DNA of 37,961 nt from a virus: IMG/VR virus record IMGVR_UViG_3300030107_003067, positions 1-37,961 of that record, one strand, 5' to 3'. The notes beneath the pieces are model-generated. The model had not been told where the DNA came from, searched no databases, and was given only the letters and a program-made list of their open reading frames with translations. The translations under genes were made by a program, and so were the position numbers. Numbering within the stretch: the first letter of the stretch is position 1; each line of letters starts with the position of its first letter. This document shows, in pieces, positions 1 through 8,809 of this stretch.

Positions 1-77
1 GATATGCCTATATTTTGGGATAATAGACTTTGGTATATATCTACAAATCAAGGTGAACGATTTGCTCATTATTCATC
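1..77. repeat. Terminal direct repeat, left copy
   Basis: Bases 1-77 are identical to 37885-37961. Joining the ends restores one open reading frame, so the contig is circular (37,884 bp unique). A 77-base overlap equals a k-mer size often used by assemblers, so this is most likely an assembly overlap and not the phage's physical terminal repeat. It shows a complete, circularly permuted or circular genome. Confidence 0.95.
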
Positions 78-1050
78 CACTACAGATATTGAATCGTTTG
101 GCGCAAATGATTATTACATAACTGACGAAAAAATTACAGGTGCCGCGCCTGTTAAGAGTTTTTTAGGTTTGCATAATGAAAATGCTATATATGGTTTATT
201 TCCCACAGGTAATTCTGACATTCCTTATAGCATACAACGTAGAGCAGATAGAGGAACTATTGCAAGGCGTAGTCTTGTGACTGATGAATTTGGCAATCAG
301 TTATTTATGCGGCGCGATGGTATATATGAATGGGGAGGTTCAGAGCCTCCTACCAAAGTATCTGGTAATTTTGATGGTTCTGAATTTTGGGAAAATATAA
401 ACAAAGATAGACTTATATATAGTTTTGCTCATTTAGTTACCTCAGATGATCAAATTTGGTTTTGGGTACCTTATGGCGTAAACCAACAATATATGAATTA
501 TGCATTAGTTTGGAATTATAAATTACGTCAATGGGTTGGAGTTTATACAGGCAATACACGTATTTCAGGAGCATATTTTGACGATTTACCACATCTAGGT
601 GGTTATGATGATGGACTAGTATTTAAACATAATACAGGCACTAACGATAACACTTCTGCGTTTACAGTAAAAGCTATAACCGCTGCCACGCCGCCTATTA
701 GTATTGCTACAAGAGTTAGGTGGTTATATGCACGTCATGAGTTTAATGCAGCTGATGTATCGTATAATACATCTGTGTTTCAAACTGGCCCAGGCATTAT
801 TACAAAATCAGATACATTTAATGTAGGAGACCCTACAGATGCTCTAGTAACAGAATTTATTATTGGAGTTTCTGCAATTAGATCGTCAACCACAGCATTT
901 GTAAATGATACAGATTTGCATGGGTATAGTCCTGTAACACAAATAAGATATGAAAATAGTACGTTGGATCAACCTATTACTGTTCGTCGTTCTATGCTAA
1001 TGTATAAACCTATCGGACCTGAAACAGTTAGAAAATTAGGAGTACACTAA
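1..1050 (+). CDS. Tail nozzle / packaged-DNA stabilisation-type protein, C-terminal part (gene wraps contig end)
   Basis: This is the 3' part of the gene that begins at 37420. The frame is open from base 1, so the first in-frame ATG at 4 is internal and not the start. The joined protein is 504 residues: 156 encoded before that internal Met and 348 after it. It is rich in beta-strand-type sequence with many aromatic residues (for example FWDNRLWYIS near the seam), as in proteins that close the podovirus tail tube (P22 gp10-like or T7 gp12-like roles). It follows the adaptor gene with a one-base overlap and precedes the large internal protein with a TAATG overlap, a typical head-completion order. 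The function is inferred from position, size and composition; the exact family is not certain. Confidence 0.7.
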   Translation, partial: DMPIFWDNRLWYISTNQGERFAHYSSTTDIESFGANDYYITDEKITGAAPVKSFLGLHNENAIYGLFPTGNSDIPYSIQRRADRGTIARRSLVTDEFGNQLFMRRDGIYEWGGSEPPTKVSGNFDGSEFWENINKDRLIYSFAHLVTSDDQIWFWVPYGVNQQYMNYALVWNYKLRQWVGVYTGNTRISGAYFDDLPHLGGYDDGLVFKHNTGTNDNTSAFTVKAITAATPPISIATRVRWLYARHEFNAADVSYNTSVFQTGPGIITKSDTFNVGDPTDALVTEFIIGVSAIRSSTTAFVNDTDLHGYSPVTQIRYENSTLDQPITVRRSMLMYKPIGPETVRKLGVH

Positions 1051-4000
1051 TGGCTATAGGAAGTTTTAGAGGTCAACTAGAAAGTGCTATCTCTAGAGGT
1101 CTTACAGACGATCCATACGCGCAAAGACAAGCCTCGGCGCAAGCAGATTATCAGGCTCAAGCTGATAAAGCCCGTAAAGATCTATCAGAACGTTTAAATA
1201 GACTTGGGGTATTGCGAGGAAGCGGAGCTACGGCTAGTCAATATGGAGAGTTTGAAGCTGGAGTACTTAGAGGTCAGCAAGCTTTAGGAGCGCAGTTTGA
1301 AGCTCAAAAACAAGCGGCTAACGCACAAGCTATACAACAAGGTATTGGGTTGTATGGCACAACAGAACAAATGGGGCTTGCGGGTAGGCAGCAGTCTGAA
1401 GCTGAACGTATGGGTCAATTTTCGCGTGATTTAGGTACTAGACAATTCTTGTCTCAAGATGCTTTAAATCGTGATAGGCAACGTGAAGCTGAAAGAGCTG
1501 CGTTGGTCCAGGAAGGTTTTCAGCGTGCTGGTGTAACGGGATTGTATGATGGACAGCGTACTGTTGATCAGCAGAGGCAGGATCTATCTTATAGGCTAGG
1601 CTTGTCTGAGATGTTCGGGCAGGATATAGCAGGAGTACAAGGCCAGACTGAAGCTCGTAGAGCGCGTGAACAACAAGAAGCATTTCAACAAGCAGGAATT
1701 ACGGGAGAGTTTGACGGAGGCCGAACATTAGCAGCACAACAGGCTCTTGGGGAAATTGACGGTCAAGATACCCTAGCCCGTGATGCTCTTGAGCAAGAAG
1801 CTCGGCAGGCTTCTATGGAACGTGGGTTGCGTAGGACTGAAGGCCTGGCAGAGCGTAATTTACGAAGTAGTCAAGCTAGTCTAGATCGGCGAGCAGCTAG
1901 TGATATGCAAGCTGCTCAGTTTGATGAAGCTGCTTTAGAACGTGAAGCTCGTACTACTGAAGCAGGACTTGCGCGAGATTTAGCCCGTGAAGAACTTTAT
2001 GGTGGTTATACATCTCAGTATGACCGTGAAATGGGTCGTGTAGGTACACTAGCTAAAACTGAAGGTGCTGCTGAACGTAGATCTCGTGAGCAAATGCAAC
2101 AAGCTCAGTTTGGCCAAGAATCAAACGAAGCGACAAGAGATCGTGAGTTTCAAATACAAATGCGAGCTGCAGAACTTGAATTTCAAGGAGCTGAAGCTGC
2201 TGAAGCTAGAGCGCTTGCTCGTGAAGAATTATATGGGGGTGTTACTACTGAACGGCAGCGTGCTATGGGGCGTGGAACTCTTGGACGTATAGGCCAGGAG
2301 GCTCAAATAGCGGCTGAAAATCGTAGACTTGCTGAAATGGAAACGGCGGGATCTTCGCAACGTGAACTGGCAAATGAAGCAGCTAGGATGCGCGAAGCAG
2401 AGCTTATGGGCTATGTAGAAGATGCAAGTGGGCGTAGACAACAAACTCTAGGGGCGCGTGAAGCGCAAGCTCAACGAGGACTTGAAGCTCGCAGGCTTAC
2501 TGAAATAGAACGTGCGGCATTAGTGCAAGAAGGTTTTGAAGGTCGTAGAGTTGGCGTTGCTGAAGCGGCGCGTAGAGATCAAGTTGCTCAAGAACGTCGT
2601 CGTATGAACCTTGCCGAGCAAGAGTTGTATGGAGGAGCAGAAGAAATATCTTTAGATACATTAAATATTGACCCTAACCTTGAAATGGTTATAGGTCGAG
2701 ATGATGCAATTCGGCAGGCATTACAGCAGCAACTAGGACGTGAGCCTTCGCAAGATGAATTGGCAGCTATTACAGGTGGTCGATCTATTAGAGGTCGAGA
2801 AACCGTAGCATCTCGTGAGTCTCGTTTAGGTCGAGAATTTACAGGAGATCAAGCAGCATTAGACAGAGAACTTACTAGAGGCGAAGCTGCTTTAGATCGT
2901 GGACTAACTGAAGATCAAGCTCGCTTACAACGTAGTTTAGCACGAGAAGAAATGTACGGCGGAGAAATGGGCCTTCGCACAGGGCAAACTCTTGCAGCAC
3001 GTGAAGGTAGAGCAGGCCGTATATTAGCTCGTGATTTAAGTGAAGCTGAAATTGAGTCTAGAGAAGGTCAAAATGAATTACAGCGTGGGCTAGCACGCGA
3101 AGAATTGTATGGACAAGATGTTAGTAGTATGAGTCCTTTGCAAATTCGAGCTTTAGGCGGAACATTAGCCAGTAGAGAAGCAAGAGAAACTCGAGATTTT
3201 GCACGTAGTGAAGCTGAGTTAGATCGTGGTTTAACTCGCGAGGGTAGGGCTGAAGACGTAAGACTGCAAGAAATTAGTTTGTATGGCCGTGAGTTGAGCG
3301 ACTCTGAACGTTCTATGGTAGCATCGGGTCGTGGAGGCCCGAGTACAATAGCTGCTCAAGATCTTACGCAACGAGGCGATCAATTTGACAGAGAATTGAC
3401 AAATCAAACCTCACAAGCTAATCTTCAACGTCAATTAATGCGTGAAGAATTATATGGCAGCTCAGATCCTAGAATGCAAATGGGTCCCACATTAGCTGCC
3501 CGAGAAAGTCGTGAAGCTCGTGAATTAGCTAGAGAAGAAATTGCGTCAAGAGAAGAGCAAAGTAGACTTGGACGTGTGTTAGCAAGAGAAGAATTGTATG
3601 GAGGCGCAAGGGGCTTGGCGTCAGGCCAAACGCTTGCTTCTAGAGATCAAATGCTTCGTGCTGAGCTTGGGCGTGGAGGATTGCAGGTTGATCGTGATAG
3701 GCTAAATCTTGCAGAAGAAGAACTGTATGGTGGTGTGGGTATGCGAGGTATGAGTGGACAACCTGTAGGAACATTAGCAGCTCGCGAAGCTAGAATAAGC
3801 CGTGCAGACCAAAGAGATTTAATACGACGAGAAGAAGAACGCTATGAAACCGAACGAAATACAGAAGCTACACGTTATGAGGCAACTCGTCAAGATATAG
3901 AAAATGAACGTGCAATAAGAGATGAAGATCGTTTATTCCAAAGGCGTATGGATGTGCTTGGTGCTAGAAGATCGGCTGAGGCTATGGGTGGTACGTTTAA

Positions 4001-4217
4001 TCTTACAGAAGAAGATATATTAAACGAGTATTTACTTGGACGACCAGTAGTTAGGCAAGATGAGCTTTTAGACCGCATTAGAAGTGGTCAAATTGAAGAT
4101 TTTGCTCGGCGTAATGAGCTAGCTGCAGAATTAGCGGAAAACGAAAGACGAGGACGTATTGAAGATTTACGTAATGAAAGGGATTTTATCTCTAACGATC
4201 CTATGTTAGATTATTAG
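1050..4217 (+). CDS. Large repeat-rich structural protein with ELYGG-type repeats
   Basis: A 1055-residue, highly charged protein dominated by Arg, Glu, Gln and Ala, predicted by eye to be mostly alpha-helical or coiled-coil. From about residue 315 to 895 it carries nine copies of a short motif of the form (A/M)REELYGG (variants end ELYGQ, ELYGS, EMYGG, SLYGR), often followed by TLAxREAR and stretches such as LDRxLT. A second repeat, QEGFQRAG-type followed by a DGxRT segment, occurs near the N-terminus. No enzyme motif was seen. It lies between the nozzle-type protein and two other large proteins, the place where podoviruses encode internal/ejection proteins or tail-shaft proteins. An internal virion protein is the best guess; a long fibre or coiled-coil tail part is the alternative. 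Its ATG overlaps the preceding stop codon. Confidence 0.75.
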   Translation: MAIGSFRGQLESAISRGLTDDPYAQRQASAQADYQAQADKARKDLSERLNRLGVLRGSGATASQYGEFEAGVLRGQQALGAQFEAQKQAANAQAIQQGIGLYGTTEQMGLAGRQQSEAERMGQFSRDLGTRQFLSQDALNRDRQREAERAALVQEGFQRAGVTGLYDGQRTVDQQRQDLSYRLGLSEMFGQDIAGVQGQTEARRAREQQEAFQQAGITGEFDGGRTLAAQQALGEIDGQDTLARDALEQEARQASMERGLRRTEGLAERNLRSSQASLDRRAASDMQAAQFDEAALEREARTTEAGLARDLAREELYGGYTSQYDREMGRVGTLAKTEGAAERRSREQMQQAQFGQESNEATRDREFQIQMRAAELEFQGAEAAEARALAREELYGGVTTERQRAMGRGTLGRIGQEAQIAAENRRLAEMETAGSSQRELANEAARMREAELMGYVEDASGRRQQTLGAREAQAQRGLEARRLTEIERAALVQEGFEGRRVGVAEAARRDQVAQERRRMNLAEQELYGGAEEISLDTLNIDPNLEMVIGRDDAIRQALQQQLGREPSQDELAAITGGRSIRGRETVASRESRLGREFTGDQAALDRELTRGEAALDRGLTEDQARLQRSLAREEMYGGEMGLRTGQTLAAREGRAGRILARDLSEAEIESREGQNELQRGLAREELYGQDVSSMSPLQIRALGGTLASREARETRDFARSEAELDRGLTREGRAEDVRLQEISLYGRELSDSERSMVASGRGGPSTIAAQDLTQRGDQFDRELTNQTSQANLQRQLMREELYGSSDPRMQMGPTLAARESREARELAREEIASREEQSRLGRVLAREELYGGARGLASGQTLASRDQMLRAELGRGGLQVDRDRLNLAEEELYGGVGMRGMSGQPVGTLAAREARISRADQRDLIRREEERYETERNTEATRYEATRQDIENERAIRDEDRLFQRRMDVLGARRSAEAMGGTFNLTEEDILNEYLLGRPVVRQDELLDRIRSGQIEDFARRNELAAELAENERRGRIEDLRNERDFISNDPMLDY

Positions 4218-4234
4218 ATATACATATAAGCTCA

Positions 4235-4255
4235 TTAATTCACATTGTGAAGGAA
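4235..4255. promoter_or_regulatory. 21-bp palindromic site, copy A (TTAATTCA-N5-TGAATTAA family)
   Basis: The left half TTAATTCA is perfect. The right half reads TGAAGGAA, and its AAGGA doubles as the Shine-Dalgarno sequence of the 4263 gene, which explains the two departures from symmetry. It lies in the 45-bp gap before that gene. Three relatives occur at 13032, 21950 and 25859. Occupancy here could block translation or transcription of the internal-protein gene; that is inference. Confidence 0.55.
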
Positions 4256-4262
4256 TAAATTT

Positions 4263-6629
4263 ATGGCTCCTCCAGTTTGGCTACCGTTTGCACTTAAAGC
4301 AGGTAGCATGGTTTCTTCGGGAATTGGCAATTATCTCGAAGGTAAAAACCAAGAAAAATACTATAATCGTGTTAGCAAAATGCAGCAAGATGCTGAGCGT
4401 AGGCGTAGAGAAGCCGAACGTAAAGCTGGCATGGCTAATATATTTTTAGGTCTTGGTGGACGCACTCCAATGCAGCCTGTGTACCAAGAAGAGCCTGAAA
4501 TAGATCCTTATGAATCTTCTGGTGCAGGAAAGTTGCTTCGTGGGCTAGGGACGGGACTTAATTATGCCTCTACAGCTGTAAGTGCTTATGGTACAATTCG
4601 AGATACTATGATTGCACAAGCTCAGCAATCAGGAGCAAAAGCAGGTTTAGGCGCATATACAAATGCTGTAGCAGAAGCTAGACCTGCTGTTACGTCAGGG
4701 GCTACGTTAAGTCGAGCTTTGCCTGGTGAATCTGTAATAGATCCTGGGGTTATAAATCCTGAATTTAATCCTGTAGGGCATTATAGTGATGTATTAACTT
4801 CTTTAAATAATTCTAAGCCTGCATCTTCTGGGTTATTTAGTGGGTTGTTTGCAAAAGAACGGCAAGAAGCCTATGATCTTGGGTATTCTACTTCTATAGG
4901 TAATTTGCAAAGTAATGTACAAAATAATTTAGTTAGCTCAATAGAAAGCCAACGAGCGTTTGATTTCCAACAAGCTGAATTTGCTGAGAAAAAAGCTATA
5001 AGAGAAGCTGCTCAACGTAGAGCTAAACTAGCAGAAGAGGAAGCCAAGAAAAGGCTTGGTATTGAGGTTGAGCAAAATGCACAAAATATGGTATCTGACC
5101 TGAATGGCGATATTGCAGATTACATTCTTAAAAGTTCCAGTATAACAAAGAACCAAGAAGCTGGTCTTAAATACGAAAATATACTAAAAAGAGTAGTTGA
5201 CCTAACAAAACAATACATAGACTATAATCCAGAAACAAAAGAGTTTGTACTTAAAGAAGGTGTTGATTCGATAAATAGTATTGATGCTTTTACTATGGAT
5301 TTATTAATAAGACCTATTATGCGTATAAGTTCTGACGAAGCTTTAAATGTCGATGATATGGCCAGACTACGAGAAATGATGGGAGGTTTTGTTGATACTA
5401 CCACTATGGAAGCTGCAAATTTTCAGCTAGGGCTTACAAAATTATTTGAAACTAAAGACACTACCTCTGATGTTTATAAACAACTTATACTACCTAAAAA
5501 TTTTATAGCAGCTTTGAATATATTAGATAAAGAAAGACAACATAAATTTGGGTTAGTGCAAAATGAAATAGAAGATATTATCGCTTTAAATTTAACAGAT
5601 TTTGCAGGTGAATATACAGATTTGACGGGTAGTACATACCCAAAAGTTAATATTTTAGGTTATGATACTATAGATGCAGCTATACAAGGTATAACAACTG
5701 AGCATTTTAGAGTTCTTGATTTCAATGCTGCAAAAAATGATTTATATGGGGTAGTTGATATTACATCTAACATTGGCCCTAAACTAAATAATATATTAGA
5801 CAATGCACCACCAGAAGATGAATTACCTCTTCCTGTTACTATAACACAGATGGAATGGGAAAACGCAAAAAACGATTTAGACCAAATAACAACAACAACT
5901 TCTCGCGGTAGTAAAGTAGAAGGTCGAGAGTATGAAGTCTGGCTAGAAAAATATCCAAAATTTAGTGAATTTCCTACAAATTCTAACTTGTGGACAGGAA
6001 AAGAGTATGGTTCTCCTAAGATTAATACACGGCCTTTTAAGTATGAAAAGAAGGGAAGGGCGAGAGTAAAAGTCTATACAGCTAGTGTTTATGATAATGA
6101 ACGAGGATGGATAGAAGATGCAGATATGGACGTACGCGTAAATTCGCCACAAACTAAAAAGTTAGCTGAAGATTTTATACTTCATAATATGGGGTATGAT
6201 CTTATTAACTATAAAACTTTTGAGTTTGGCCAAAACAAAACAGCCGAAAGAGATAGGTTTGCTTATACTAACCATATTAAAAATATAGGAGCTAAATTAA
6301 ATACTCTTGATCTAAATAATCTTTTAATTGGTAAAAGTGTAGACGCTTTCCAACAAACATTGTTAGATTCTAACTATGCTTGGGGAACGGGTCAAACGTA
6401 TCCTGGATTAACTCCTGAGTATGATCCTAATTACTATGGTCCTGGAACTGGAAACTTTTCAGCGCAAGAAGGTAAATCTAGATTCTTTGGAGGGTTTGGG
6501 TTTGGCCCTGCTTATGAAACTGCTACAAGTGTAGCATCTCAATATGCGCCTGTGCGTGGAGATTACGCTTTAGGCCGATACACACGCACAGGTAAATTTC
6601 AAAGGCCTCCGCGCCAATTTCGTAGGTAG
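4263..6629 (+). CDS. Internal virion (ejection-type) protein, 788 aa
   Basis: A 788-residue protein with a short hydrophobic, glycine-rich N-terminus (LPFALKAGSMVSSGIGNYLE) followed by a basic coiled-coil stretch near residues 28-55 (QDAERRRREAERKAG). A second Ala/Glu/Lys-rich helix lies near residues 235-270, the middle is mixed alpha/beta, and the tail is Gly/Tyr-rich and basic. This N-terminal layout resembles small membrane-active ejection proteins of podoviruses, here fused to a much larger body. The start has a clear ribosome site (GAAGGAATAAATTT before the ATG). It lies second in a run of three large proteins before the fibre gene. No enzymatic motif was recognised. Ejection or internal core protein is inferred from context. 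Confidence 0.65.
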   Translation: MAPPVWLPFALKAGSMVSSGIGNYLEGKNQEKYYNRVSKMQQDAERRRREAERKAGMANIFLGLGGRTPMQPVYQEEPEIDPYESSGAGKLLRGLGTGLNYASTAVSAYGTIRDTMIAQAQQSGAKAGLGAYTNAVAEARPAVTSGATLSRALPGESVIDPGVINPEFNPVGHYSDVLTSLNNSKPASSGLFSGLFAKERQEAYDLGYSTSIGNLQSNVQNNLVSSIESQRAFDFQQAEFAEKKAIREAAQRRAKLAEEEAKKRLGIEVEQNAQNMVSDLNGDIADYILKSSSITKNQEAGLKYENILKRVVDLTKQYIDYNPETKEFVLKEGVDSINSIDAFTMDLLIRPIMRISSDEALNVDDMARLREMMGGFVDTTTMEAANFQLGLTKLFETKDTTSDVYKQLILPKNFIAALNILDKERQHKFGLVQNEIEDIIALNLTDFAGEYTDLTGSTYPKVNILGYDTIDAAIQGITTEHFRVLDFNAAKNDLYGVVDITSNIGPKLNNILDNAPPEDELPLPVTITQMEWENAKNDLDQITTTTSRGSKVEGREYEVWLEKYPKFSEFPTNSNLWTGKEYGSPKINTRPFKYEKKGRARVKVYTASVYDNERGWIEDADMDVRVNSPQTKKLAEDFILHNMGYDLINYKTFEFGQNKTAERDRFAYTNHIKNIGAKLNTLDLNNLLIGKSVDAFQQTLLDSNYAWGTGQTYPGLTPEYDPNYYGPGTGNFSAQEGKSRFFGGFGFGPAYETATSVASQYAPVRGDYALGRYTRTGKFQRPPRQFRR

Positions 6630-6643
6630 CTAAGGATATAAAA

Positions 6644-8809
6644 ATGGCAATATCACCTAATGATTTTCACTTAACTGCCCAGCAATTACGAGATAAATAT
6701 ACAATATCTGAAATTCAGCAAACTAAACGTTTGTTGGAAGCTCATGGAGAATCTAAATATAAAAGTAATTATCTTGATATAATAAAAAAAGATCCTGGTG
6801 AGATGGACGTGTTCTCTGGCGAATATGCAAACGTAGTAGCTAGTAACGTTATTCCATCTACAGTAAATTTGCTTACTGGCGTAGCGGATATGATATTTAA
6901 TCCGCTCGACACAGCAACGGCTATATACGAACTTGGGTTTGAAGGAGCTGTAGAAGCGTTAAAACAACAATATGGATCTTGGGAAAATATAAAACGCACT
7001 GTAGCTACTGATCCTGTAGGGCAACTTGGCACAGTTGCTCCTTTTATGGGTCCAATATCTAGGTTATCAGGAGCTTCTAGAGCAGCTTCGGCAGCAGGTC
7101 GTGCAATTAATACACAAATAGCAAAAATTCCAGATAGAGTATCAACAGGATCTTCAGGGAGAGTAATGCCTGCAGAAATACCTGTAGGTGAAGTTGTAAG
7201 GCCTGCTTTAAATTTACTTTCAGGAACTGCACAACGTGTAGGACAACCTTTTATATCTTTTGCTTCAGATCCAGTAACGGCTATTGGAAGTATTGCACTC
7301 AAAGGTTCAGCTTCATTAATGAGTGGTACAGGAACTTTAGGTCGTATTGGACTTGAGTTTATTACTGGCGAACCTGTACAATCTTTGGAAGCTATGCAAC
7401 ACACAGGAAGACTTACCGACAGACAAATGGAAATTGCAGGTCTTAATTTTATGAATTGGACAGGTAGGTTTGATGATCCTGTAAAACAAAAAGAATTTGG
7501 AGTAACTCCCAGAGAACATTTTCAACGTGCGCGTAGCTCAGATCCTGATATAGCGGGAGGTTTTAGAGATGAAGCTGCTATACTTGGTCATATATCATAC
7601 GTTAATCAAAAATATGCAAACACAATACTTCAAGAAACTGATGTGTTGCTAGAAGATATATTTAAAGGATGGCTAGACGGCCAGACTTTTCAAGATATAA
7701 GAAAACAACAGTCATATTCTAAGCCGGTTGCTGGAGGCGCATTTGTAAAAACTACTAAAGATGTGTTGTTACATCCAGACCCTGAAAATTTTAAATTAGA
7801 TTTTGTAAGTAAACTTAATACTAAATTAAAATCTGCAGGATTAGGCATTAAAATTAACCCTCCTGATTTAGAAACTGGTGCTGTGTCTCATATGCTTATA
7901 GATGCAGGAGTTTTTATTCCTGACTCTGATTCTTTAAATCTTATAAATTGGGTTGTAGATCAAATAAATGGACCTGAAGGCGGATTATCTAATTTACCAA
8001 ATATGAAATCTGCTCTTGTAGGAAATGCGGTTACAGGCAAAGCAGGGGTTATTCAACAATTACTTGCTCATAGAAAAATTCCTGGCAATGGAGTTTTAGT
8101 AGAGGCTTTTTACGATACTATACGTGAAACATTAGAGGATCTTTCTGTTAATTTTGCACCTGCTAATCAGTATAAGATAAGTGATTTATTGCCTAAATCT
8201 GGAACATTGCGTGAGTTGCTCGACGATCCTTTTAAACAAGATAATGCATGGGCGCATATTGTAAGACATGAAAATATACGTCAAGATATAGCTCAAACAT
8301 ATAAAGCATTTAATGAATCAGGCGCAGGAGATAGTGAAGTATTAAGAACTTATGTTCGTGCTATACAGTCAGATCCAATTAAAAAACAACTTATAGATGA
8401 AATAGAAAATGTTACAGGAGAATCTATCCACGCAGGAATAGCAGGTTTAATTTCTCGTAGAACAACTCCATCGTCACTTGTAGCTCGAGGGTCTGCTGTA
8501 AGTGCTTTGCAGCGTACTTTAGCTGTTGGTGCTGCGGGTGTTGCATTTAATCCTGCGTTTTTAGCTTTTATTCCTTTTTCTAGCCCTAGATTTACAGGTA
8601 AAGTTTTGCATACTATAGGATTAACTCAACGAGCAACAGATTATGGAAAAGCTCTTACACGTCATATGTTAAAACATCCTGTAGGAAAATTGTTAGCAGA
8701 CCAAAGGCGTACTATATTTTCTATTGGAACTGTTTTAGACCAAATACAAAGGTATAATGCAGTGCATGATCCCAATTTGAGTGCAACCGAGCAAAGGGAG
8801 GAACAATAA
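6644..8809 (+). CDS. Internal virion (ejection-type) protein, 721 aa
   Basis: A 721-residue protein with many Gly/Ala/Ser-rich, weakly hydrophobic segments, as in the internal proteins that podoviruses inject (for example VGQLGTVAPFMGPISRLSG near residues 125-143, and a hydrophobic VGAAGVAFNPAFLAFIPF stretch near 633-650). The first 60 residues are charged and helical. A segment with FSGEY followed by LKQQYG and APFMG resembles part of the 26700 product, suggesting a shared domain. The start has a good ribosome site (TAAGGATATAAAA). It precedes the fibre gene by one base. No catalytic motif was found. The role as an internal or ejection protein is inferred from position and composition. Confidence 0.6.
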   Translation: MAISPNDFHLTAQQLRDKYTISEIQQTKRLLEAHGESKYKSNYLDIIKKDPGEMDVFSGEYANVVASNVIPSTVNLLTGVADMIFNPLDTATAIYELGFEGAVEALKQQYGSWENIKRTVATDPVGQLGTVAPFMGPISRLSGASRAASAAGRAINTQIAKIPDRVSTGSSGRVMPAEIPVGEVVRPALNLLSGTAQRVGQPFISFASDPVTAIGSIALKGSASLMSGTGTLGRIGLEFITGEPVQSLEAMQHTGRLTDRQMEIAGLNFMNWTGRFDDPVKQKEFGVTPREHFQRARSSDPDIAGGFRDEAAILGHISYVNQKYANTILQETDVLLEDIFKGWLDGQTFQDIRKQQSYSKPVAGGAFVKTTKDVLLHPDPENFKLDFVSKLNTKLKSAGLGIKINPPDLETGAVSHMLIDAGVFIPDSDSLNLINWVVDQINGPEGGLSNLPNMKSALVGNAVTGKAGVIQQLLAHRKIPGNGVLVEAFYDTIRETLEDLSVNFAPANQYKISDLLPKSGTLRELLDDPFKQDNAWAHIVRHENIRQDIAQTYKAFNESGAGDSEVLRTYVRAIQSDPIKKQLIDEIENVTGESIHAGIAGLISRRTTPSSLVARGSAVSALQRTLAVGAAGVAFNPAFLAFIPFSSPRFTGKVLHTIGLTQRATDYGKALTRHMLKHPVGKLLADQRRTIFSIGTVLDQIQRYNAVHDPNLSATEQREEQ

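Noticed and set aside
6769-7404. Long minus-strand ORF of 211 codons inside the 6644 internal-protein gene
   Set aside because: Antisense shadow of an AT-biased coding gene; no ribosome site, no recognisable product, and the plus-strand gene continues unbroken.
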